From: JAMXLO01 sp041487355
GTDB taxonomy: Bacteria > Pseudomonadota > Alphaproteobacteria > Acetobacterales > Acetobacteraceae
NCBI GenBank assembly: GCA_041487355.1
Contig: JBGPND010000016.1
Location: 1 to 45,361, forward strand
DNA length: 45,361 bases
Direction of reading: 5' to 3'
In this document: in pieces, positions 17,868-26,284 of the stretch
Layout: every line of letters starts with the position of its first letter
How positions within the stretch are numbered: the first letter of the stretch is position 1
Notes under the pieces: model-generated
What the model saw: the letters and a program-made list of their open reading frames with translations, nothing else
What the model was told of the DNA's origin: nothing
The model's database searches: none
Position numbers and translations under genes: made by a program

Positions 17868-18626
17868 TTACCGCCGCGTCGTAGCGGGCCGCCGCCTCGG
17901 CACAAGCGCCGAGGTGATGATCTGGCAGGCGGAGAGACGTGTCAGCACGGATAGGTCGGTCGCCTGGGTGCTGCGCAGATCGAGCCGCCGCAGGCTTGTC
18001 AGGGCCGCGAGCGGCGATAGGTCGCTGACCGGCGTGTTGGTCAGATCGAGATATTGCAGGCTGGTCAGCGTGGCGAGCGGTGCGATGTCGCTGATCCGCG
18101 TGCCTGAAAGGTCCAGGCTGCGCAAACTGCTCAGTCCGGCCAATGGCGTCGCGTCGCTCACCTGCGTGCCGCCCAGGTCGAGCCGCTCCAGGCTGGTCAG
18201 CGCGGCCAGCGGCGCAATGTCATCGACCAGCGTGCCGGTGAGGAAACAGCCTCCGAGCTCGGTCAGCACGGCGAGCGGCGCCACATCGCTGACCGCGGTG
18301 TACGACAGATGCAGGCGTTGCAGACGGGTGAGCGAAGCCAGCGGTGCCACATCGCTGATGCGCGAGCGATTGAGTTCCAGGCGTTCAAGCGCGGTCAGCG
18401 CAGCCAGCGGGGCAACGTCGAAAACCATCGTCTGGCTGAGGACAAGCCTACGCAATCCGGTCAGCGCGGCGAGCGGGCGCAGATCGGTGATGCGACTGCG
18501 CTCCAGCCGCAGCTCGGTGATCCGCGCGATCCACTCTGCCGGCGGCGTGTCGCCCGCCAGGATCAGGCGGGCGACCTCCGCGAGATCGACACGAAAGTCG
18601 TGGATGGCCGGGTCAAGCCCGGCCAT
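17868..18626 (-). CDS. Leucine-rich-repeat protein (internalin-like 22-residue repeats)
   Basis: About 252 residues from the ATG at 18626. Longer starts at 18659 and 18665 fall in a palindrome. Most of the chain is eight or so consecutive LRRs of the form L-xx-L-xx-L-x-L-xx-T-x-I-SD-x-APLA-xLT, the 22-residue internalin-type repeat, which stack into a curved binding surface. There is no signal peptide, anchor or enzymatic domain, and the C-terminus is a short basic tail. The first residues (MAGLDPAIHDF) are encoded by a half copy of the family A repeat, so the original N-terminus may have been lost or replaced. The function is unknown, presumably protein binding. Confidence 0.75.
   Translation of the reverse strand: MAGLDPAIHDFRVDLAEVARLILAGDTPPAEWIARITELRLERSRITDLRPLAALTGLRRLVLSQTMVFDVAPLAALTALERLELNRSRISDVAPLASLTRLQRLHLSYTAVSDVAPLAVLTELGGCFLTGTLVDDIAPLAALTSLERLDLGGTQVSDATPLAGLSSLRSLDLSGTRISDIAPLATLTSLQYLDLTNTPVSDLSPLAALTSLRRLDLRSTQATDLSVLTRLSACQIITSALVPRRRPATTRR
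18602..18626. repeat. Family A half element
   Basis: GGATGGCCGGGTCAAGCCCGGCCAT is one arm of the family A palindrome, itself a small hairpin. It encodes the apparent start of the leucine-rich-repeat protein on the minus strand. Confidence 0.75.
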
Positions 18627-18664
18627 GACTATGTCTCGCGACCGATGGTCGCGAGACATAGTCA
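18626..18664. terminator. Perfect 18-bp-arm palindrome at the dioxygenase stop codon
   Basis: 39 bp: an 18-base arm (TGACTATGTCTCGCGACC), a three-base loop GAT, and the exact reverse complement. The right end includes the TGA stop of the minus-strand dioxygenase gene (18662-18664). A stable hairpin is certain. There is no T-run after it in either direction, so intrinsic termination is only plausible. It could instead protect the 3' end of the mRNA. Confidence 0.65.
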
Positions 18665-19498
18665 ATTCGGCCGATGGAACGGCCGATCACCCTTCACCGT
18701 CACGCGGTAGCCGGAACGTACCTGCGGGAAGTAGTCCCACATCGCGATGTGCTGCACGCAGCGATTGTCCCAGAACGCCACCGAGTCCGGCTGCCAGCGA
18801 AACCGCACCTGCCAATGCACCCGGCCGCAATGGTCGTAGAGGAATTCGAGGATCGCCTTGCTCTCCGCATCCGGCACATCCTTGATCGAAGCGGTGAACA
18901 CCGGATTGACGAAGATCGCCTGCCGCCCGGTGACCGGATGCGTGCGGACCACCGGATGCTCGGCGCGGGGGAACGTCTTCGGGCCTTCGGCGCCGATCAG
19001 CCGGTTGGTCCGCGAGTAGTTTGCCGAGCCGTCGTGGATCGCCGTCAGGCCCGCGAGGAACTTCTTCATCGGCGCCGACAGCGCGTCATAAGCGGCATAC
19101 ATGCTGGCGAAGATCGTGTCGCCACCGACCGGCGGCACCACCTTCAGATTCAGGATCGAGCCCATCGGCGGCTCCAGATCGCACGACACGTCGGAGTGCC
19201 AACGCTCGCCGGAAATCCGCTTGGAGTTCGCATCCGCGTGGATCGGCAGGATCTCCGGATGCCCCTCGGGGCCCGGCGTGTTCGGATGGATGTGCAGGTC
19301 GCCGAACAGACGGCCGAACGCCTTGTGCTGATCAAAGGTCAGCTTCTGGTCACGGAAGAAGACGACCTGATGCGCCATCAATGCATCATGCACTTCCTGG
19401 AACTGCTGATTGCCCAGCGGCTTCGACAGATCGACACCGGAGATCTCGGCGCCGATGGCCGCGGTAGCCGGCTTCACCTCGATGGTTTCGTAGGGCAT
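18662..19498 (-). CDS. TauD/TfdA family Fe(II)/2-oxoglutarate dioxygenase
   Basis: 278 residues. The iron-binding facial triad is His101-x-Asp103 (WHSDVS) and His250 (CVQHIAMWDY), and a 2-oxoglutarate-binding Arg lies in RSGYRV (Arg261 or Arg265). The family hydroxylates substrates such as taurine, alkyl sulfates or 2,4-D while decarboxylating 2-oxoglutarate. Length and the N-terminal GAEISGVDLS motif are typical. No sulfonate transporter or regulator is adjacent, so the substrate is open. An upstream GGAGGATC-like sequence supports the ATG at 19498. Confidence 0.92.
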   Translation of the reverse strand: MPYETIEVKPATAAIGAEISGVDLSKPLGNQQFQEVHDALMAHQVVFFRDQKLTFDQHKAFGRLFGDLHIHPNTPGPEGHPEILPIHADANSKRISGERWHSDVSCDLEPPMGSILNLKVVPPVGGDTIFASMYAAYDALSAPMKKFLAGLTAIHDGSANYSRTNRLIGAEGPKTFPRAEHPVVRTHPVTGRQAIFVNPVFTASIKDVPDAESKAILEFLYDHCGRVHWQVRFRWQPDSVAFWDNRCVQHIAMWDYFPQVRSGYRVTVKGDRPFHRPN

Positions 19499-19628
19499 GG
19501 ACGATCCTCCTTCGCGACGTTTTGTTGAACTATCCGCCGCATCGGCACCCGAGGCAAATCCTCCCCGTGTCGCAGGTGCTGAACGCCGATATCACACTGG
19601 ACGCAAAGCTGGAGTGAATTGGCTGGCT

Positions 19629-19701
19629 GGCGGAATGCGCTGCGCTTTTCCGCCCAACATGACGACATGACGTAGGGCGGAAAAGCGAAGCGCATTCCGC
19701 C
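19629..19701. repeat. Palindromic repeat, GGCGGAATGCGC type
   Basis: Two 27-base arms (19629-19655 and 19675-19701) beginning GGCGGAATGCGC and ending GCGCATTCCGCC pair with a single mismatch around a 19-base loop. It lies between the stop of ychF and the start of the dioxygenase gene, both on the minus strand, and may terminate the pth-ychF transcript. Confidence 0.85.
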
Positions 19702-19709
19702 GTTCGCCG

Positions 19710-20804
19710 TCACACGTTGAAGCGGAACAGCAGCACGTCGCCGTCCTTCACGACGTACTCCTTGCCCTCCACTCGCATCTTGCCGGCTTCCTTCGCGCCG
19801 GCTTCGCCTTGTAAGGAAACGTAATCCTTATAAGGAATCGTCTCGCAGGCGATGAAGCCGCGCTCGAAGTCGCCGTGGATCGTGCCGGCGGCCTGCGGCG
19901 CCTTCGTGCCGCGCACGACAGTCCAGGCGCGCGCCTCCTTCGGCCCCACGGTGAAGAACGTGATCAACCCCAACAGGTCGTAGCCGGCGCGGATCACGCG
20001 ATCCAGACCGCTGTCGTGCAGGCCCAGCCCTTCCAGGAACTCGGCGCGATCCGCCTCCGGCAACTGGCTTACCTCGGCCTCGATCGCCGCGGACACGACG
20101 ACGACACGCGCGCCTTCCGCCCGCGCCCGCGCCTCCACCTGGGTGGAGAATGCGTTGCCCGTCGCGGCCGCATCCTCCTCCACGTTGCATAGATACAGCA
20201 CCGGCTTCGCCGTCAGCAGTTGCAGCCGCTTCACCGCTTCCGCGTGCTCTGGCGCAACAGCCGAACGCGCCGGCCGCCCTTCCCGCAGCGCCGCCACCAG
20301 CGGCTCGATCAGCGCCACCTGGGCGATGCTTTCCTTGTCGCCGCCGCGTGCCTTCTTCTGTGCCGTGACCAGCCGCTTCTCCAGGCTTTCGAGGTCGGCG
20401 AGCATCAGCTCGGTTTCCACCACCTCCGCGTCGCGCAGCGGGTCGATGCCGCCCTCGACATGGGTCACGTCGGGATCCTCGAAGCAGCGCAGCACGTGGA
20501 TGATCGCGTCAACTTCGCGGATATGCGCGAGGAACTGGTTGCCCAGCCCCTCGCCCTTGCTCGCGCCGCGCACCAGACCGGCGATGTCGACAAACTCCAG
20601 GCTGGTCGGCGTGACCTTCGCCGACTTGCCGATCGCCGCCAGTGTGGTCAGCCGCTCATCCGGCACCGCGACGCGGCCGACATTCGGCTCGATCGTGCAG
20701 AACGGATAGTTCGCCGCCTGCGCCGCCGCCGTCGCGGTCAGCGCGTTGAACAGCGTCGATTTTCCGACGTTCGGCAGGCCGACAATGCCGCAATTGAATC
20801 CCAT
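19710..20804 (-). CDS. ychF: YchF/OLA1 family ribosome-associated ATPase
   Basis: 364 residues. P-loop GLPNVGKST at residues 8-16, switch motif DIAGLVRGAS, and a coiled-coil insertion around 130-150. The usual GTP-specificity motif NKxD is replaced by NVEE (in YLCNVEEDAA), the hallmark that makes YchF prefer ATP. A C-terminal TGS domain (about 280-363) is present. YchF binds ribosomes and modulates oxidative-stress responses. Its ATG directly abuts the TAG of pth, so the two are co-transcribed, as in many proteobacteria. Confidence 0.97.
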   Translation of the reverse strand: MGFNCGIVGLPNVGKSTLFNALTATAAAQAANYPFCTIEPNVGRVAVPDERLTTLAAIGKSAKVTPTSLEFVDIAGLVRGASKGEGLGNQFLAHIREVDAIIHVLRCFEDPDVTHVEGGIDPLRDAEVVETELMLADLESLEKRLVTAQKKARGGDKESIAQVALIEPLVAALREGRPARSAVAPEHAEAVKRLQLLTAKPVLYLCNVEEDAAATGNAFSTQVEARARAEGARVVVVSAAIEAEVSQLPEADRAEFLEGLGLHDSGLDRVIRAGYDLLGLITFFTVGPKEARAWTVVRGTKAPQAAGTIHGDFERGFIACETIPYKDYVSLQGEAGAKEAGKMRVEGKEYVVKDGDVLLFRFNV

Positions 20805-21383
20805 CTACTTCGCATCCCGCGCCAGCAGCGCGACCCTGGTCATGAAATCCTCGGGCTTGCCCTGGACCAGCAACGGCGCCGCCTCGGCCACCGCATCGAG
20901 GACCGGCAGCAGCCACTCGCGGTCGTCCTTGACGAAGTCGCCCAGCACGTGGCCCAGCACGCGCTCCTTCTGCCCGGGATGGCCGATGCCGAGCCGCACC
21001 CGCCAATAGTCCGGCGTGCCCAGGATGCGGTCCATGCTGCGCAAGCCGTTGTGTCCCGCCGCGCCGCCGCCGCGCTTCACCCGCACCTTCCCCGGCACCA
21101 GGTCCAGCTCGTCATGGAACGCGGTGATCGCCTCGGGCGACAGCTTGTAGAATGCCGCCGCCTGCTGCACCGACACACCGGACTCGTTCATGTAGGTCTG
21201 CGGCTTCAGTGCCAGGATCTTCTCGCCGGCGACGCTGCCCTCGCTGACCAGCCCCTTGAAGCGCTGCCGCCATGGGCCGAAGCCATGGCGGATCACGATC
21301 GTATCCAGCGCCATGAAGCCGATGTTGTGCCGGTTCCGGGCCATCCCCGGCTCCGGATTGCCGAGGCCGACCCAGAGCAGCAT
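20805..21383 (-). CDS. pth: Peptidyl-tRNA hydrolase
   Basis: 192 residues, the usual length. Catalytic His19 is in RHNIGF, with conserved Asn9 (GLGNP), Asp in FHDELDL and Asn in AAGHNGLRSM. The enzyme releases peptides from tRNAs that drop off the ribosome, and it is essential. It lies between the L25 gene and ychF in a conserved translation-related block. The spacing to the upstream L25 stop is 12 bp. Confidence 0.97.
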   Translation of the reverse strand: MLLWVGLGNPEPGMARNRHNIGFMALDTIVIRHGFGPWRQRFKGLVSEGSVAGEKILALKPQTYMNESGVSVQQAAAFYKLSPEAITAFHDELDLVPGKVRVKRGGGAAGHNGLRSMDRILGTPDYWRVRLGIGHPGQKERVLGHVLGDFVKDDREWLLPVLDAVAEAAPLLVQGKPEDFMTRVALLARDAK

Positions 21384-21395
21384 GACACGCCGCGA

Positions 21396-22130
21396 TCAGC
21401 CCCGCTTCGACGCGCCGCCGCGTCCGCCGCCCGCCGCGCCGCCGCGCCCGCCGCCCGGTCCGCCACGCGCCGGTGCCCCACGCGCCGGTGCCGCAGCCGG
21501 TGCAGCGGCGGCTGGAGCCGCTATGGGTGTGGCCGCCGCGGTCGGCTCGGCGGCAACCTCAGCCTGCTTGGTCGGCGGCGCCACCGTCGCGACGACGAAG
21601 TTGCGGTCGATCACCGAACGCGTGTTCTCGGTGCCCTTCAGGTCCTCCCAGCGCACCGCGTCATTGAAGTCGAGATCAGCGAGGTTGGCAGTGAACTGCT
21701 CCGGGATATGCTCGGGCTCGGTATAGACCTCGACCGTATGGCGGATCACGTTCAGCACGCCGCCCCGCTTCAATCCGGGGCTGAGGCCATCATTTTCGAA
21801 ATGCACCGGCACCGCCACGCGAATTCGCTCGCCGGGCGCCAGGCGCTGGAAATCCACATGCTCCGGCGCATCGGTGACGGGATGGAACTGCACGTCGCGG
21901 ATCAACGCGCGCGTGGCGTCGCCATTCAGCCTGATCTCGTACAGGCGCGACTGCCAGCCCGCCCGATGCAGCTCCCGCAGTACCGCGCGCGGTTCGAGCG
22001 CGATGAGGGTGGGCGCCTGCCGCGCCCCGTAGATGACACCGGGCACCTTGCCCGCCCGCCGAGTCGCCCGCGCCGCCCCCTTACCGGCTCGCGCGCGTGC
22101 CTCGGCCTCGATCGTCACAACATTGGCCAT
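21396..22130 (-). CDS. rplY: 50S ribosomal protein L25/general stress protein Ctc, with a long low-complexity tail
   Basis: 244 residues from the ATG at 22130 (GGGAGCGG site upstream). An N-terminal L25 domain (about 5-92), which binds 5S rRNA, includes RRAGKVPGVIYG and FHPVTD. A TL5/Ctc-type C-terminal beta domain (about 95-185) follows. From about residue 187 the chain turns into an Ala/Pro-rich linker and then a Gly/Arg tail with GGGRGG and GGASKRG. Ctc proteins often have short acidic or Ala-rich tails. An RGG-like basic tail is less usual and could add RNA contacts (inference). Confidence 0.95.
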   Translation of the reverse strand: MANVVTIEAEARARAGKGAARATRRAGKVPGVIYGARQAPTLIALEPRAVLRELHRAGWQSRLYEIRLNGDATRALIRDVQFHPVTDAPEHVDFQRLAPGERIRVAVPVHFENDGLSPGLKRGGVLNVIRHTVEVYTEPEHIPEQFTANLADLDFNDAVRWEDLKGTENTRSVIDRNFVVATVAPPTKQAEVAAEPTAAATPIAAPAAAAPAAAPARGAPARGGPGGGRGGAAGGGRGGASKRG

Positions 22131-22152
22131 GGTCCGCTCCCACAAATGGCAA

Positions 22153-22178
22153 ACGCCGGCCTCCAGGGGTGCCGGCGT
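22153..22178. promoter_or_regulatory. Hairpin in the L25 upstream region
   Basis: Perfect 8-base arms ACGCCGGC and GCCGGCGT enclose a 10-base loop, 23-48 bases upstream of the L25 ATG. It is close enough to lie in the mRNA leader. L25 in other bacteria is autoregulated, but no specific mechanism can be claimed here. Confidence 0.4.
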
Positions 22179-22254
22179 GGCGGGCGGTTTACCGGTAATG
22201 GCTGGTGACGGCAAGACGTCCGATGCGCCGAGAATGACCGCTCGGCCCTATCCT

Positions 22255-22340
22255 CACCGTCATGGCCGGGCTTGTCCCGGCCATCCGTACCAGCACCGAT
22301 GCCGCGACCGATGGCCGGGACAAGCCCGGCCATGACGGTG
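22255..22340. repeat. Palindromic element, family A copy 5
   Basis: Arms CACCGTCATGGCCGGGC and GCCCGGCCATGACGGTG enclose a 50-base centre. It occupies much of the 281-bp gap between the L25 start and the stop of atpF. The rest of that gap shows only the two hairpins listed. Confidence 0.85.
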
Positions 22341-22392
22341 AAAGCATGGCGGTACGCTGATCGTCGCAACAACTCTGGCGGTAGTGCCTGCG

Positions 22393-22407
22393 ACCCCCGA
22401 TGGGGGA
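22393..22407 (-). terminator. Possible terminator hairpin after the F0 ATP synthase cluster
   Basis: ACCCCC-GAT-GGGGGA-type hairpin a few bases past the atpF stop. The stem is short and no T-run follows, so termination is only suggested by position. Confidence 0.35.
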
Positions 22408-22411
22408 GCAG

Positions 22412-22924
22412 TCAGGCGACTTTGCGGCCGGAAAGCGCAGTCGGAAGCTGGGTGATCGCATGGTCGATCAGTCGGGAATCCGCATCGGCCGACAGGCCTT
22501 CGGCGATCACCTGGCGCGCGGCCATCGTGGCGACTTCGACGGCGGTCAGACGGACCTCGTCAACCGCGGCCTTCTCGGCGGCGGCGATGCGGTCCATGGC
22601 CATCTGCTCGCGCCGGCGGGCCGACGCCTCGGCTTCGGCGCCGGCCGCAGCGGCGACCCGGCCGGCTTCGGCGTTGGCGCCCGCGATCAGCGCCTGCGCC
22701 TCGCGTAGCGCCTCGGCACGGCGAGCCTCGGCGTCGCGCAACATCGCCTCGGCTTCCTGGCGCAGCCGGGCGGCTTCCTCCAGCTCGGTGCGCACCCTGG
22801 CCGCGCGGTCGTCCAGCATCTGCACCAGGGCCGACCACAGCTTGCGGCCGAAGATGACGAAGAACAGGATGAAGGCGATCAGCACCCAGTTGCGCGGTTC
22901 GGCGAAGAAGCTTTCCTCGTGCAT
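22412..22924 (-). CDS. atpF: ATP synthase F0 subunit b
   Basis: 170 residues from the ATG at 22924. A single N-terminal transmembrane helix (about residues 10-28, WVLIAFILFFVIFG) is followed by a long Ala/Glu/Arg-rich amphipathic helix, the peripheral stalk that dimerises with b' and holds F1 against rotation. It is the last gene of the cluster atpI-atpB-atpE-atpF'-atpF. Having both b and b' is typical of alphaproteobacteria, cyanobacteria and a few other groups. Confidence 0.93.
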   Translation of the reverse strand: MHEESFFAEPRNWVLIAFILFFVIFGRKLWSALVQMLDDRAARVRTELEEAARLRQEAEAMLRDAEARRAEALREAQALIAGANAEAGRVAAAAGAEAEASARRREQMAMDRIAAAEKAAVDEVRLTAVEVATMAARQVIAEGLSADADSRLIDHAITQLPTALSGRKVA

Positions 22925-22937
22925 GGCAGCTTCCCCT

Positions 22938-23507
22938 TCAGCCGACCCGGCGTGCGGCCAGAGCCGCGCCGACGGCACCATTCAGGCGCTGCGGGTCCGC
23001 CGGTGCACCGGTCAGGCGGCCGATCACCGTGGCCGCCGTCTCGGTCGCCACCTCACGCAGCGCGCGCATCGCCGCCGCGCGCGCCGCGGCAATCTGTGCC
23101 TCGGCTTCCTGCAACTGCTTCTCCAGCCGCTCGTTCAGCGTCGCGATGCGTGCCGTCGCTTCCTGCTTTGCGGCATCGAGTGCCGCGTTGATCGCGGCCT
23201 GCGCCGTGGCCCGCGCGCGCACCGTCGCCTCGGCCACCTCCTTCGCCGCGCTGTCGGCGCGGGTCTTCGAGGCGCGCGCCGTCTCCAGATCGGCGGCGAT
23301 ATGCCGGGCGCGCTGCTCGATCACCTCGGCGACACGTGGCAGGCCGAAGCGCGACAGCAGGATGTAGAGCACGACGAAGATGATCGCGCCCCACACCACC
23401 TGGCTAGTGGTCAGCGGGTTGGCGAAGTCGAGCTGCGGCATGCCCTCCGCCCTGGCGGCGGCGGGCGCCAGCAGCAGCGTCGCGATCAGCGCCAGGCGAA
23501 GCGGCAT
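22938..23507 (-). CDS. ATP synthase F0 subunit b'
   Basis: 189 residues from the ATG at 23507, which overlaps the atpE TGA by one base (TGATG). An N-terminal hydrophobic stretch ending in ARA could be a cleavable or anchoring segment. The transmembrane helix VVWGAIIFVVLYILLSRFGL (about 38-57) and a long coiled-coil helix follow. It pairs with subunit b to form the peripheral stalk. An open frame continues upstream in this phase through atpE and atpB, but that is only overlap. Confidence 0.92.
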   Translation of the reverse strand: MPLRLALIATLLLAPAAARAEGMPQLDFANPLTTSQVVWGAIIFVVLYILLSRFGLPRVAEVIEQRARHIAADLETARASKTRADSAAKEVAEATVRARATAQAAINAALDAAKQEATARIATLNERLEKQLQEAEAQIAAARAAAMRALREVATETAATVIGRLTGAPADPQRLNGAVGAALAARRVG

Positions 23508-23731
23508 CAGACGAACAGGATGATGAACGCGATCACCAGCGCGTAGAGCGCCACCGCTTCGGTCAGCGCGAAGCCCAGGATGGCCAGGCCGAACACGCGC
23601 TCGCGCGCCGCCGGGTTGCGCGCCACGCTGCTGACCAGTGCGGCGAAGATGTAGCCGATGCCGACGCCGACACCCGACAGAGCGATCACGGCAAGACCGG
23701 CGCCGATCGCCTTTGCGGAAGCGAGATCCAT
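23507..23731 (-). CDS. atpE: ATP synthase F0 subunit c
   Basis: 74 residues in two transmembrane helices. The first has the glycine pattern GVGVGIG (20-26), the polar loop has RNP (38-40), and the ion-binding carboxylate is Glu58 in ALTEAVALYAL. It forms the proton-driven rotor ring. No Na+-type ligand set is evident, so proton coupling is expected. It lies 18 bp after atpB. Confidence 0.97.
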   Translation of the reverse strand: MDLASAKAIGAGLAVIALSGVGVGIGYIFAALVSSVARNPAARERVFGLAILGFALTEAVALYALVIAFIILFV

Positions 23732-23749
23732 TGTCCAGGTTCCTTTTGG

Positions 23750-24502
23750 TTAGTGAAGGTGCACAGCGTCGTGCAGATAGATGCAGGTGAGGACGGCAAA
23801 CACGTAGGCCTGCAGCGTCGCCACCAGGAGTTCGAAGCCGATCAGCGCCACGTTCACGGCGAGCGAGAAGCCGGCGGGGACAAGGAAGATCAGCCCGGCA
23901 CTGCCCAGCATCACCACGAAGGCGCCGAACACCTCCAGCATCACGTGGCCGGCCATCATGTTCGCGAACAGTCGGACCGAGAGCGAGATCAGCCGCGACA
24001 CATAGGAGAGCATTTCGATCGGTACCAGCAAGGGCATCAGCGCCACCGGCACGCCCTGGGGCACGAAGTAGCTGAAGAAATGCCAGCCGTGGATGCGGAT
24101 CGCCACGACCGTCACCAGCACGACGACAAGCACGGTCAACGCGAGCGTGACGGCGATGTGGCTGGTGAAGGTGAAGAAGTACGGGAAGACGCCGAGCAGA
24201 TTGCCGAACAGGATGAAGAAGAACAGGGTGAAGACGAACGGAAAGAACGCCCTGCCCTCGGGGCCGATCGTCTCGATACACATCCCGAGCACGGTTTCGT
24301 AGGCCATCTCCGCGGCCGATTGCAGCCGCCCCGGCACCATTGCGCGTGGCCGCATGCCGACCCACAGCAGGCCGAACGTGAGCAGCCCTGCCACGACCAT
24401 CATCAGATTGGCCTGGGTGAAGTTCACCGAAGCGCCGATGTGGCCAAGCGCGGGCTCCAGCTTGAACTGGCCCAGCGCGTCGATCGATCCTCCGGCCGCC
24501 AC
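23750..24502 (-). CDS. atpB: ATP synthase F0 subunit a
   Basis: 250 residues with five to six transmembrane helices. The essential Arg177 lies in ISLSVRLFANMMAGH, with the conserved polar residues of the half-channels around it. The protein forms the stator channel facing the c-ring. It directly abuts the stop of atpI (no gap), so the two are co-transcribed. Confidence 0.97.
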   Translation of the reverse strand: MAAGGSIDALGQFKLEPALGHIGASVNFTQANLMMVVAGLLTFGLLWVGMRPRAMVPGRLQSAAEMAYETVLGMCIETIGPEGRAFFPFVFTLFFFILFGNLLGVFPYFFTFTSHIAVTLALTVLVVVLVTVVAIRIHGWHFFSYFVPQGVPVALMPLLVPIEMLSYVSRLISLSVRLFANMMAGHVMLEVFGAFVVMLGSAGLIFLVPAGFSLAVNVALIGFELLVATLQAYVFAVLTCIYLHDAVHLH

Positions 24503-24835
24503 CTATCGTCCCCTGTCCCGTGTCGTCGGTCGTGGCGCGAACATGCGCCAGATGTTGAGAATCCCAGCCGCGCCGCCCAGCAGGACGAACACCGCGGTCA
24601 GGATGGGTCTGGTGCCGAACAGGTAATCGAGCCCGTAGCCGATGGCGACCGCCACGACCAGGGCCGAAACCAGCTCGATCCCCACCCGCAGGCCAATCCC
24701 CCAGGGATTCACGCCGCCGATGTCATCGGACCCCTGGCCCGACGCCGGCGGTGGGGCGTCGAGCCCCTGCCTGCTGCGGGCGGCTTTGAGCCTCTCCTCG
24801 AAGGAGCGCTCTTCCTCGCCCGATTCCTCGCTCAT
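24503..24835 (-). CDS. atpI: AtpI/AtpZ-like F0 assembly protein
   Basis: 110 residues: an acidic N-terminal tail (MSEESGEEERSFEERL), then two transmembrane helices (about 50-70 and 78-96). Its position just before atpB and this topology identify the AtpI/AtpZ family, thought to help assemble the c-ring or transport Mg/Ca. It is the first gene of the F0 cluster. The promoter should lie in the 99-bp gap to the TPR gene, but no clear -35/-10 is seen. Confidence 0.88.
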   Translation of the reverse strand: MSEESGEEERSFEERLKAARSRQGLDAPPPASGQGSDDIGGVNPWGIGLRVGIELVSALVVAVAIGYGLDYLFGTRPILTAVFVLLGGAAGILNIWRMFAPRPTTRDRGR

Positions 24836-24934
24836 GTCCGCTCCTGGCAGGCTGTCCCGCCGGAAGGCCGGCGCTTGCTACAGGGGGGTCCTGGCAGTGT
24901 CAAGAATGCTCGACCCGTGCAATGGCGCAATGGA

Positions 24935-26284
24935 TCACCCGAGCCAGCGCGCGGCGGCTGCATAGCCGGCGCGTTGCGTGGGAGGCACGGCGCGGGTGGT
25001 GGTTTCGTGTGCGATCATCGCCGATACCACGTCGCGGCGACCGGCTTTCATGGCTGCGTCGATCAGCATCTGGAATATCAGGTCGCGCTGTGCGTTGCTG
25101 CCGCCGAGCAGGCGGATCTGCTCCTGGCGCGGCGCCAGCAGAGCGACAACGCGCGCGTGGTCGCCGCGCCTGTGCGCCAAAGCCGCCTCGCAGACCGGGA
25201 TGACCACATCGGCGATCACTGGCGCGGTCCACAGCGATGTGTCGGCGGCGCGTTCGCGCAAGGCGGCGAGGAAGCGGGCGGCGGCGCCATCGCGTCCGGT
25301 CGCTGCCAGGGCCAGCATCAGATGCGGCACCAGCAGCAGATGCCCGGCATCGCCGATGCGTGCCTCGGCCTTGTCCGCCAGCTCCTTCCAGCGGGCGCCG
25401 ACATCGATGCCGAGCTGTTCCAGCCGCCACAGCAGCGCGGTGGCGTTCTGCAGATCGACGTAATGGTCGGGCACCGCCTTGGTCATCGGGTCGGCGAAGT
25501 TGCGGATGTTCTCGTCGTAGCCGGCGAGCACCGCGTCCCGGTCGCCGAGGTCGAGTTCCATCAGCGCGCGATGCCACCAGAGGTGATGGATGAGGTTGTT
25601 GCCGGCCGACCAGTACGGCACCTGGCTTGCGAGCCAGTCGCGCCCTTCGCGCGGGCGGCAATCCATCTCCATCACATGCGCCTTGACGTGGTGCGCGAAG
25701 TAGTTGGTGCGGTCGCGCTCGAGCGCGGCATCCACGGCGCGTTCGGCCGCGGCGTAGTCGCCGGTCTCTTCATGGGCGAAGGCCCAGACGCACTTGAAGC
25801 AATCGAAGCCCGGTATGTCGGGTGACCAGCCGGGCGCGACACGGTCGGCCTGCTCGAGGATCTTCTGGGTCTGGCCGTGACGGAACCAGGTGGTGTCGCA
25901 GATACGCAGCGCGAGCAGGTCGGTCGGTGTCGCATCGAGAATTTGCCGCCAGATGGCGAATGATTTGTCGAGCTCGCCGCGTGCCCAGGCCGCGAAGGCG
26001 GCCACATGGTGCTTCTCGCGTTGCGTGGCCGTGCCGGCGTTGGCTTCCGCCGCCGCGAGTGTGGCGGCGATCTGCTGTCGATTGGCAGGGTTGGCGGCAC
26101 TGAGCAACAGATAGCCCTTGAGACAATGCGCCATGACGAAATCCGGGTCGGCGGCAAGCGCGCGGCCGACCAGGGGCATCGTGTCGATGTGGTATTTCAG
26201 ATAGTGCTCGACCGCGCGGTCGAACAACGAGGCCGCTTCTGTGCTGTCGGTCGAGAGCGGCAGGTTGCGTTCGTCACGTTTCAT
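24935..26284 (-). CDS. TTC38-like tetratricopeptide repeat protein
   Basis: 449 residues from the ATG at 26284, which overlaps the preceding gene's TGA (ATGA). It is built of helical TPR-like pairs throughout. Blocks such as KCVWAFAHEETGDYAAAE, FAHHVKAHVMEM, NLIHHLWWHRALMELDLGD and a late HLLLVPHLMLALA match the layout of the TTC38 family (tetratricopeptide repeat protein 38), which is conserved from bacteria to animals. TTC38 proteins have no established biochemical role. It is the third gene of a tightly coupled operon with a hydantoinase and a small protein, so it may assist that pathway (inference). Confidence 0.85.
   Translation of the reverse strand: MKRDERNLPLSTDSTEAASLFDRAVEHYLKYHIDTMPLVGRALAADPDFVMAHCLKGYLLLSAANPANRQQIAATLAAAEANAGTATQREKHHVAAFAAWARGELDKSFAIWRQILDATPTDLLALRICDTTWFRHGQTQKILEQADRVAPGWSPDIPGFDCFKCVWAFAHEETGDYAAAERAVDAALERDRTNYFAHHVKAHVMEMDCRPREGRDWLASQVPYWSAGNNLIHHLWWHRALMELDLGDRDAVLAGYDENIRNFADPMTKAVPDHYVDLQNATALLWRLEQLGIDVGARWKELADKAEARIGDAGHLLLVPHLMLALAATGRDGAAARFLAALRERAADTSLWTAPVIADVVIPVCEAALAHRRGDHARVVALLAPRQEQIRLLGGSNAQRDLIFQMLIDAAMKAGRRDVVSAMIAHETTTRAVPPTQRAGYAAAARWLG

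Noticed and set aside
20220..22208. Long plus-strand frame opposite ychF, pth and the L25 gene
   Set aside because: It spans three conserved housekeeping genes on the other strand and has no recognisable content.
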